Source of the DNA: JBLHKS01 sp047620505
GTDB taxonomy: Bacteria; Verrucomicrobiota; Verrucomicrobiia; Verrucomicrobiales; DEV007
Reading direction: 5' to 3'
Length of the DNA stretch: 19,335 bases
NCBI GenBank assembly: GCA_047620505.1
Contig: JBLHKS010000137.1
Coordinates: 1-19,335, forward strand
Positions 13,562 to 19,335 of this stretch are shown one piece after another. The notes beneath the pieces were generated by a model. That model worked only from the letters and a program-made list of their open reading frames with translations, ran no database searches and was not told the DNA's origin. The stretch's first letter is position 1. Each line of letters starts with the position of its first letter. Position numbers and translations under genes: made by a program.

Positions 13562-15850
13562 TCACTCCGTCACGACTCTGATCGAGCCCCAGTAGCCGAA
13601 CTCGTTCGCCCAGTTGTTGGCTTTGTTCTCGATCTTCAGATCGACGTGTTCGCCAGCGAACGGCGTGAGGTCGACTTCAAGTTCGAGCCACTCTTCCTTG
13701 ACGTTTTTGTAGTCCACGATCTTGTCGGCGATGATCTCCGTCCCGGCTTGGACGCGGAGTTGCCAATCTCCATGCGGGTGGTAGCTGGCTCGAATCTTGA
13801 GCGTTGTTTTGCCGTCCTTCGGCACGTCGAGATGACGGTAAATCGTGGCCGGGATGTTGCGGTCGTGCGGGTGCGTCTGGACGGCGACCTCGTTGCGAAA
13901 ACTCGTGAGGTCGCGAACCCCGCCTTCGCCCACGTCACGAATCCTGAAGCCGGGCGCGACTTTCTGCAGAATTGCCTGAGCAGCTGCTGGCGCGTCGCCG
14001 CGTTTGTATTTGGGACCTTTTTTGGCTTGTTGAACCGCCAGATCGCCGCTCACGAGCCGCCGCGCGACGTGCTCTTGCAGCTTCGGAATCCGGCCGTTGA
14101 CAGCGACTTCGAGCGACTTGTCAGGATTCGCCGGGACCATCGGCTCAAGCGCAAACCAGAGCATCCGAGGAATATTGTTATCCTCGATGTCTTCCGCGTG
14201 TTTGGCGAGGTTTGTCAGGATCGGCCAGCGCTGATCGAAGGGCATGCGTTGCAGGGCCGCGGCGAGGTAGAGCCGGACGACGGCGGAGTCATCGTCGATC
14301 GCCATTTCCGCGAATCGCGCCTGCGCAGATGCGGATGGCGGACCGTCTTCGCAGAGAAACTGAATCGCGAAGGCGCGGACGTACTCGTAGGAATCGCCGC
14401 AAAGGTTAAGCAGCCGTTCTTCGTCGAGATTTCCAGTTACCTTGAGCGCCCAGAGCGCGCGAAGACGCTTCGTGAGCGTGGGCGCATTCGCCAGATACTC
14501 CTCAAGCCCAGCAGCTGCTGCTTTTTGATCAAGCTCGCCAGACGTCGCCCGCATCTGGAGATGAAGACGAGCGCGCCGCACATACCAATCGTTCGGATGA
14601 TTCTGCATCGCGATCAATTCTGCGTCTGTCAGGGCCGCGACATCCGGCCGCTCGATCGGCTTGGCTCCCTTCGGCATGATCCGATAAATTCGACCACTGT
14701 CAGGAAAGTTGATCGCATTGCCGCAGATGTCGGTGTCGTGCCAATCCAAGATGTAAACGCCGCCTTCCGGCCCCATCTGCACGCTGAATCCGACCCACGC
14801 GAGATCGTTCGTCGAAATGAAATCTTCGCCGTGGCTACCCACGTAGCTCGACCCTTTCGGCGTCATGAAATCGGTCAGCACCTGGTGTTGGTGAATGTTG
14901 CACATGAAGAGCTGATTTCGGTATTTCGCGGGAAACACGTCCGCCAGATAAAACCGCGCTCCGCCGTGCGCCGAGCGGTGCGTGTGATCGCGAATCGTCG
15001 GAATGTAATCGTAAACGTAAGGATTGAGATGGGGCTTGCTCTGCTTATGATAAACGCCACCCTGAACGATATGGAAAAGGTGCGGAATGACGCAGCAAGT
15101 CGCGAAGCCCTGACCCTCGTCGTTGAAGTCGAAGCCCCACGGATTTGAGAGTCCTCGGGCGAAGATCTCGAATTCATTCTTAGTCGGGTGGTAACGCCAA
15201 ATGCCGCCATCGATGAAGAGCCGATCTTTGTCGGGCGCGCCCGGCTTACCAACGAAGGATTGCGTGAAAACGCCGTGGCAGCCGTAGAGCCAGCCATCGG
15301 GTCCCCAGATGAAGCTGTTGAGCGTTTCGTGCCGATCGTTGATCCCCCAGCCGTCCAGCAGCTGCTGGGGCGGGCCATCCGGCTTATCATCGCCGTCTGC
15401 GTCCGGAATGAACGTCAAGTGCGGCGGTGAGCCGACGAAAACACCGCCGAAGCCAACTGCGATCCCTGAGCTGAAAGTAAGCTTGTCGGTAAACGTCTTC
15501 TTCGAATCAAAAACGCCGTCGCTGTTGGTATCTTCGAGGATTTGAATCCGCGTGACCTCCTCGCCGGTGTGGGAGCGGCGATTTACGTAGTTATAGTTTT
15601 CGACAACCCAGACGCGGCCGCGGCTGTCGAAAGTGAAAGCGATCGGCTCGCCAATGTCCGGCTCCGCGGCGAAAACGCTGACCTCGAACGGGTCAGGGAT
15701 GTCCATCTTCGCGACGGCTTCCGCAGGTTTGAGGAAGGGCGCGTCGCTGGTCTTTTGCTCGCGTTGCGCGGAGGCTGTCAACGCAAAGGCCAAATTCACT
15801 AACACAACAACAAAGTGAGTCGGTCCTGATTCGTGTTTATTCGTGTTCAT
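13562..15850 (-). CDS. Secreted PVC dehydrogenase-type beta-propeller protein with HEAT repeats
   Basis: 762 aa. After a repeat-encoded leader (MNTNKHESG) comes a hydrophobic signal segment (THFVVVLVNLAFALTASAQ). A propeller of the PVC 'membrane-bound dehydrogenase' type runs about 45-420: FEVSVFAAEPDIGEPIAF, SRGRVWVVENYNYVNR, ILEDTNSDGVFDSKKTF, DADGDDKPDG, GVYILDWHDTD. HEAT-like helices follow (about 430-600). The end is a beta-rich module (631-762: DVPKDGKTTLKI to EFGYWGSIRVV) that recurs in the nearby sulfatase. Unlike its two relatives here it has no CxxCH, so any haem must come from a partner. ATG 15848-15850 lies inside the ATTCGTG array; a downstream start would lose little but no better Met precedes the signal segment. 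Probably extracytoplasmic carbohydrate oxidation or binding. Confidence 0.88.
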   Translation of the reverse strand: MNTNKHESGPTHFVVVLVNLAFALTASAQREQKTSDAPFLKPAEAVAKMDIPDPFEVSVFAAEPDIGEPIAFTFDSRGRVWVVENYNYVNRRSHTGEEVTRIQILEDTNSDGVFDSKKTFTDKLTFSSGIAVGFGGVFVGSPPHLTFIPDADGDDKPDGPPQQLLDGWGINDRHETLNSFIWGPDGWLYGCHGVFTQSFVGKPGAPDKDRLFIDGGIWRYHPTKNEFEIFARGLSNPWGFDFNDEGQGFATCCVIPHLFHIVQGGVYHKQSKPHLNPYVYDYIPTIRDHTHRSAHGGARFYLADVFPAKYRNQLFMCNIHQHQVLTDFMTPKGSSYVGSHGEDFISTNDLAWVGFSVQMGPEGGVYILDWHDTDICGNAINFPDSGRIYRIMPKGAKPIERPDVAALTDAELIAMQNHPNDWYVRRARLHLQMRATSGELDQKAAAAGLEEYLANAPTLTKRLRALWALKVTGNLDEERLLNLCGDSYEYVRAFAIQFLCEDGPPSASAQARFAEMAIDDDSAVVRLYLAAALQRMPFDQRWPILTNLAKHAEDIEDNNIPRMLWFALEPMVPANPDKSLEVAVNGRIPKLQEHVARRLVSGDLAVQQAKKGPKYKRGDAPAAAQAILQKVAPGFRIRDVGEGGVRDLTSFRNEVAVQTHPHDRNIPATIYRHLDVPKDGKTTLKIRASYHPHGDWQLRVQAGTEIIADKIVDYKNVKEEWLELEVDLTPFAGEHVDLKIENKANNWANEFGYWGSIRVVTE

Positions 15851-15868
15851 TTGTGAAAATTCGTGTTA
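15829..15868. repeat. Left array of four 10-bp ATTCGTG units
   Basis: Units at 15829, 15839, 15849 and 15859: ATTCGTGTTT, ATTCGTGTTC, ATTTGTGAAA, ATTCGTGTTA, in exact 10-bp phase. The array points toward the GxxExxY gene, whose stop is at 15876. Its inner end ATTCGTGTTAAAAAAT (15859-15874) is a perfect 16-bp inverted copy of 16265-16280. It also contains the ATG of the downstream propeller gene. Confidence 0.85.
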
Positions 15869-15875
15869 AAAAATT

Positions 15876-16253
15876 TCATCCCAATATCACCCGCTTCCAA
15901 TCCAACTTGGCCGTTCCAAAATTCAAAATCAGGCCCAGTCGAAATCCCGTGATCCTCAAATAATTCAACACCTGAGCCCGTTCGCTATCGCCGATCCTCT
16001 CGACCGCCTTCACTTCGATCAACAATCGGCGCGGTGCATCCACGGTGATATCGGGAATGCAATCTCCAACCAGCCGATCCCGATAGACGATCGGAAATTT
16101 CCGCTGCTGCTCGGCTTCGAATCCAGATAGCTCGAGCTCAATCGCCAACGCGTTCTCATACGGCTTTTCGCGCAACCCGAAGCCCAATTCGTTGTGCACT
16201 CGCATCGCGCAGCCAACGATTTCATAGGAGCCGTCTTGGAATTGTTCGGGCAT
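15876..16253 (-). CDS. GxxExxY-family protein, PDDEXK nuclease-like
   Basis: 125 aa, the usual length of the family. The naming motif is G26-L-R-E-K-P-Y (GFGLREKPYENAL), preceded by VHNELG. A PDDEXK-like core follows: DCIPDITVDAPRRLLIEVKAVE, with Asp then (I)EVK spaced as in restriction-endonuclease-like nucleases. LNYLRITGFRLGLILNFG closes the fold. The cellular function of these proteins is not established; DNA nuclease activity is inferred from the fold. The gene is bracketed on both sides by inverted arrays of 10-bp repeats, only 2 and 12 bp from its ends (counting the shared 16-bp arm). It sits in the middle of an otherwise continuous run of secreted-enzyme genes, as if inserted. Confidence 0.92.
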   Translation of the reverse strand: MPEQFQDGSYEIVGCAMRVHNELGFGLREKPYENALAIELELSGFEAEQQRKFPIVYRDRLVGDCIPDITVDAPRRLLIEVKAVERIGDSERAQVLNYLRITGFRLGLILNFGTAKLDWKRVILG

Positions 16254-16270
16254 CGATCAGGTTGATTTTT

Positions 16271-16310
16271 TAACACGAATGGGAACGAATTTTCACGAAT
16301 GAACACGAAT
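16271..16310. repeat. Right array of four 10-bp units, inverted
   Basis: Read on the minus strand the units are ATTCGTGTTC, ATTCGTGAAA, ATTCGTTCCC, ATTCGTGTTA, in exact 10-bp phase, ending inward with ATTCGTGTTAAAAAAT (16280-16265). The array points toward the GxxExxY start and begins 13 bp past the stop of the ThuA/cytochrome gene. Confidence 0.85.
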
Positions 16311-16323
16311 GTTCCGGCCTCCT

Positions 16324-18411
16324 CTACTTCGGCAACTCCACTTGTTTCGTGGTTTGAAGATATTTTACGAGGTCTAAGACCTGCTCGTTCTTAAGCGAAG
16401 GCAGCAAACCCTCTGGCATCATCGAAAGTGGCGAGACTTCACGGCTCGCGATGTCGCTCTTCACGACCGTCTGCTTCAAACCGACCATGTTCAGCACGAC
16501 GCGCTGGTCATCCTCCTCCGCCAGCGTCCCGGCGAGAATCTGACCGTCCTTGGTCTTGATCGTCATCAGTTTGTAGGCCTCCGGAATGTCGGCGCTGGGG
16601 TCGATCATGTTGAGCAGGATGTAGTCCAGATCGGCGCGGTTGGAGCCGGTCAAATCAGGCCCGATCACGCCGCCTTCGCCGTAAAGATTGTGGCAGGCGA
16701 AACAGGCCATTTGGAAAACGAGCCTCCCTCGAGATGCGTCCGCTTTTTCCAATTTGTCGGCGGTCAACATCGCCTTATAGTTCGCGATCAGATCGGCCTT
16801 GTCTTTCGAAAGGTCACTAACATCGCCAAAAACCGCGGTGAACTTTTCACCAAGCGTCTTCGACAGCGAACGCGCGAGATAAGCCGGGATGTCCGCCTTG
16901 GGAACTCGGCCGTCCTTCAACGCGGCGAGCAGCGCAGTCGCGTAGCCCTCGCGAGACGACAGCGTCTCGATCACGGCGCGTTTGCCTTGAAAATTGAGCT
17001 TCGCGTAGCGGCTGAGGAGGAGTTCCGGCGCGTGGTCATCTTCGATCGCGGCGAACGCGCGGATCGTGTCGATCTGCAACGTCGGATCGTCTATCGTCTT
17101 CTCTAACATTGACGCCAATTTCGGATTCCGCGCCGCAACCAACGACCGCAACGCCGCCCGCCTGTCACCAGCAGTTGCTGAAGCGTCGGCGACCAACGCC
17201 AAGGCCTTCTCCGCCGCTTCCTCAACTCCGAAAATCTGACTCAGCTCCTGCGAAATACGCCGCACTTCATCGTGCTCGCTTTCCGCGAACTTCGCGCTCA
17301 GCGCAGTCCAACCCTTGGGCGCAGGAACGTTTCGCCGACCCTCGAGCCCGCCGTGCATCCCGCGCAGCAACGCGCTCTGAACCGCCGGGTCGTCCGTCGC
17401 TGCCAAAGCCTTCGCTAGCAGATCCAGCGACTTGGTTGAGTCCAGCTCTTTGACGTGATCGCGACGCAGTTGCTGAAAATCAACCGACTCCGGCGGGTCC
17501 GTTTTTTTCGCCGCCGGTTTGGGCGCGGGTTTCTTGCCTTTGTCGTCGAGGTTCTGCTTCAGTTCCTCGTCCGTCGGCGTCTTCGACTCGACGCCGTTTT
17601 CCGGCACTTGGAGATTCGCCGTCCAGACAATCGCGTTCAGCAAGACCTTGCGAAAATTGTCGTCCTTCCAACTCTTGTGGTTGTGCGCACCAGTGAACCC
17701 GAACCCACGGCCCTTGCCATCCGGCCGGTCGTAGGTCCACGCGACATGCTGACTTTCGCCCGCTTCAACCGCGCGCCGAACATCGGGATTCCCGCTTCGC
17801 GTGCCGTCAGGCCGCTTGAGCGTTTCCGGTGGCGGAAGATCGGATAGGATCGGCGTTACGCCTTCGAGATCGCCGACAAATCGCATGTGATAATACCACT
17901 CGTCATCGACGCCGAACGGCGTCAACCCGTTGGCGACCGGGTGATCCGGAAACGTCTTGAAGTTCGGTTTCCAATGCGGATTCACCGACCAGTTGAGATC
18001 GCAAAAGCCTCCCATCCATTCGAGAAACATTTTCGCCGGCATCCCGATCTTCGCCTCAGTCGCCCAGTGAATCATCACGACGCCGGTTCCCTTTTTCATG
18101 AGCGCATCGAACTCGTCGAGATGCGGATTCAGCAGATGCCCCTGATGCCCGGTGCAGAAAACGACGATCGTCGCCGCGTCGTTGAGCACGCTCGAATCTT
18201 CCGGATAGCCGTTCGCCGACAGCACGATCGCTTCGATCCCGAGATCGGCTTCGTTCAAGCATTTAGCGAGGAGCATGTTGCCAGCGCGATGCTCGTGCGC
18301 CATCGGGCCATGGCTTGGCTTACCGGAGATGAAAACGACTTTGGCGTCCTCAGCAGCTGCTGGGGCGAACAGGCCGAGCGCGAGGCAAATTTGGATAGCG
18401 GAGTTCTTCAT
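16324..18411 (-). CDS. Secreted ThuA / HEAT / haem-binding cytochrome c protein
   Basis: 695 aa. Signal peptide MKNSAIQICLALGLFAPAAA. A ThuA-like domain follows (about 23-275: KVVFISGKPSHGPMAHEHRA, FCTGHQGH, GVVMIHWATEA, FGFTGAHNHKSW). A lysine/proline linker (about 300-325: KGKKPAPKPAAKK) leads to HEAT-like repeats (330-550). The C-terminus is a PVC 'putative haem-binding domain' (556-695): RGRLVFQMACFACHNLYGEGG with CFACH at 570-574, GPDLTGSNR, and MMPEGLLPSL with likely Met ligand. It would act outside the cytoplasmic membrane, linking carbohydrate turnover to electron transfer. Its ATG overlaps the stop of the upstream sulfatase frame as ATGA (18411-18408), but that overlap may be accidental because the sulfatase tail looks out of frame. 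Followed by the GxxExxY cassette. Confidence 0.9.
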   Translation of the reverse strand: MKNSAIQICLALGLFAPAAAEDAKVVFISGKPSHGPMAHEHRAGNMLLAKCLNEADLGIEAIVLSANGYPEDSSVLNDAATIVVFCTGHQGHLLNPHLDEFDALMKKGTGVVMIHWATEAKIGMPAKMFLEWMGGFCDLNWSVNPHWKPNFKTFPDHPVANGLTPFGVDDEWYYHMRFVGDLEGVTPILSDLPPPETLKRPDGTRSGNPDVRRAVEAGESQHVAWTYDRPDGKGRGFGFTGAHNHKSWKDDNFRKVLLNAIVWTANLQVPENGVESKTPTDEELKQNLDDKGKKPAPKPAAKKTDPPESVDFQQLRRDHVKELDSTKSLDLLAKALAATDDPAVQSALLRGMHGGLEGRRNVPAPKGWTALSAKFAESEHDEVRRISQELSQIFGVEEAAEKALALVADASATAGDRRAALRSLVAARNPKLASMLEKTIDDPTLQIDTIRAFAAIEDDHAPELLLSRYAKLNFQGKRAVIETLSSREGYATALLAALKDGRVPKADIPAYLARSLSKTLGEKFTAVFGDVSDLSKDKADLIANYKAMLTADKLEKADASRGRLVFQMACFACHNLYGEGGVIGPDLTGSNRADLDYILLNMIDPSADIPEAYKLMTIKTKDGQILAGTLAEEDDQRVVLNMVGLKQTVVKSDIASREVSPLSMMPEGLLPSLKNEQVLDLVKYLQTTKQVELPK

Positions 18412-18559
18412 TGTGAATCTGTGTCAGGCGAGGATCGACTTTCCAATCCTTGTTTCGGCGCAGGCCATAGTAAGGGAAGAAATCCCACGGCGCGTCCAGT
18501 CCCAATGCACGCGGATCGCGAGTTTCTTCGAGATGAGCCTGGAGCTCCGCACTCAGCTT
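18350..18559 (-). pseudogene. Remnant of a second sulfatase C-terminus, out of frame with the first
   Basis: In the frame starting right after a TAG (18562-18560) the sequence reads ELQAHLEETRDPRALG, LDAPWDFFPYYG and RRNKDWKVDPRL. That is the end of an N-sulfoglucosamine-sulfohydrolase-like sulfatase (pattern L-x-x-T-x-D-P-R-x-x-G ... YPYYG). No start codon or sulfatase body precedes it. The homologous part ends near 18409, just before the ThuA gene ATG; the frame itself runs to a TGA at 18350-18352. It fits a deletion that fused the end of one sulfatase gene to the tail of the next, or a misassembly. Confidence 0.6.
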
Positions 18560-19335
18560 CTAGTTCAATCCGGCTCCAATAAGCGGCCTCGAAGGCCCAG
18601 TCACTGGCTCGGTTTTCCAGTTCGATTTTGATCGTTTCTCCCGCGTGTTTCGTTAGATCGAATTGAAACTCTTGCCAGGAGGAGGCTTCGATGGATTTTT
18701 GCAGAACTTCGTCACCATCGATCCTGACGACCAGGGTCCAGTTGCCTTTCGGGTGATTGTTGACTGCAAATGTAAGGGCGGTCTTTTTTCCTGCAGGTAC
18801 ATCAACGCTACGAGATAAAACGCAGGGAGTATCCCTACTAAGTGGGTGAGTCAGCAGAACATTTTTGCGCCCGCCCCATTTCTTTCGCAGGCCCGGCTTC
18901 ATCCCTGGTCCGCCCCAGTCCTTGACCTTCCAGCCCGGCGCAAACTGCTCGACCTGCTTGGGCAGGTCTTCGCTGACGATGACCGCCCCGCTCCCCTTGC
19001 CTTTCGCAGGAGGCGCGGCCAAACGCGCGCCGGGAGCTGGCTTCGAGGTCGCTGTCTTGGGATACGGCATCTTGGCATCGACTTCGTTGCGCCAGTCCTC
19101 GAACTGCTTCTTCAGCTTGGCAACCACCTCGGGCCGCTCTTCTGCGAGGTCGTTGCGCTCCCCGATATCATTGGCGAGGTCGAAGAGCTGCACCGTGCCG
19201 TTCTCGTAGTACTCCAGCAGCTTGAAGTCGCCCGAGCGAATCGCTCCGCCGGGGCTTTGGTAACCGTGATTGCTGTAGTGAGGAAAGTGCCAGTAGACCG
19301 GCCCCCGCTCGTAGGCGTCACCATTGAGTGCCGGA
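18408..19335 (-). CDS. Sulfatase C-terminal part with beta-rich C-terminal module (5'-truncated by window edge)
   Basis: The open frame enters from the right edge: YWHFPHYSNHG, SPGGAIRSGDFKLLEYY and LFDLANDIGERNDLA are the classic end of a type I sulfatase (formylglycine-dependent); the CxPSR site is beyond the edge. A linker rich in Pro/Ala/Lys follows. Then comes a beta-rich module (18944-18561: FAPGWKVKDWG, DVPAGKKTALTF, HPKGNWTLVV, DLTKHAGETIKIELENRASDW, AAYWSRIEL) that matches the C-terminus of the propeller protein at 13565-13960. After position 18560 the frame continues for 51 codons to a TGA, but these residues look non-native: codon bias is lost and another frame there encodes sulfatase-like sequence. 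Likely role: hydrolysis of sulfate esters on polysaccharides outside the cell. Confidence 0.85.
   Translation of the reverse strand, partial: PALNGDAYERGPVYWHFPHYSNHGYQSPGGAIRSGDFKLLEYYENGTVQLFDLANDIGERNDLAEERPEVVAKLKKQFEDWRNEVDAKMPYPKTATSKPAPGARLAAPPAKGKGSGAVIVSEDLPKQVEQFAPGWKVKDWGGPGMKPGLRKKWGGRKNVLLTHPLSRDTPCVLSRSVDVPAGKKTALTFAVNNHPKGNWTLVVRIDGDEVLQKSIEASSWQEFQFDLTKHAGETIKIELENRASDWAFEAAYWSRIELEAECGAPGSSRRNSRSACIGTGRAVGFLPLLWPAPKQGLESRSSPDTDSQ

Larger units (their letters stand above)
991..18362. repeat. Iterated palindrome AGCAGCTGCT, 13 copies
   Basis: The span covers the family; individual 12-bp copies start at 991, 2923, 3699, 5995, 6532, 9444, 10704, 12048, 12524, 13978, 14509, 15356 and 18351. 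Seven are the full CAGCAGCTGCTG, six lack one outer base (CAGCAGCTGCTC or GAGCAGCTGCTG). A one-base variant, CAGCAGTTGCTG, is at 17169. Copies lie inside genes of both strands and once between genes. Confidence 0.7.

Noticed and set aside
13553..15148. 531-codon rightward open frame
   Set aside because: Antisense to the propeller gene whose domains are clear; no recognisable motif in the rightward frame.
15829..16310. CRISPR-like array
   Set aside because: Units are 10 bp in contiguous phase with no spacers; they form two inverted blocks, not repeat-spacer units.

Overview
The window looks like a chromosomal piece of a moderately GC-rich bacterium of the PVC superphylum, most likely Verrucomicrobiota (Planctomycetota is the alternative). 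The case rests on the PVC-style secreted proteins: ThuA domains, dehydrogenase-type beta-propellers with HEAT-like repeats and C-terminal haem-c domains, and a sulfatase. A soluble hybrid histidine kinase, bacterial HtpG and a GxxExxY-family protein fit the same picture. No rRNA, tRNA or CRISPR array was seen.

Left part (1-5030), all leftward: an unannotated conserved protein (4527-5030), a pseudopilin-like membrane-anchored protein (3901-4467), an ImuB-like inactive Y-family polymerase (2335-3846), a small exported protein (1854-2282), an EboA-family protein (928-1806), and a class C beta-lactamase-fold serine hydrolase cut by the window edge (1-906).

Middle part (5031-9435), rightward: a DUF2281/RelB-like antitoxin plus YafQ-type toxin pair, htpG with a good sigma70-like promoter, and a cytosolic hybrid histidine kinase with an AT-rich upstream region. 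An 80%-identical promoter-like direct repeat lies before the toxin-antitoxin pair and again before htpG.

Right part (9468-19335), mostly leftward: a sulfatase C-terminus (edge-truncated) leads into a ThuA/HEAT/cytochrome-c protein, a GxxExxY protein, and a PVC dehydrogenase-like propeller protein. A rightward DUF433/DUF5615 pair (12969-13503) then interrupts, followed by a four-part ThuA-propeller-carbohydrate-binding-cytochrome c protein. Together these suggest extracytoplasmic oxidation and breakdown of (possibly sulfated) carbohydrates; the substrates are not visible in the sequence.

The signals not explained by ordinary genes are: (1) two inverted arrays, each of four 10-bp ATTCGTGnnn units, tightly bracketing the GxxExxY gene and supplying the first codons of the next gene; (2) a palindrome, AGCAGCTGCT, present 13 times in 19.3 kb, read in two different coding frames and once between genes; (3) an out-of-frame remnant of a second sulfatase C-terminus between the sulfatase and the ThuA gene; (4) a C-terminal module shared by the sulfatase and a propeller protein.
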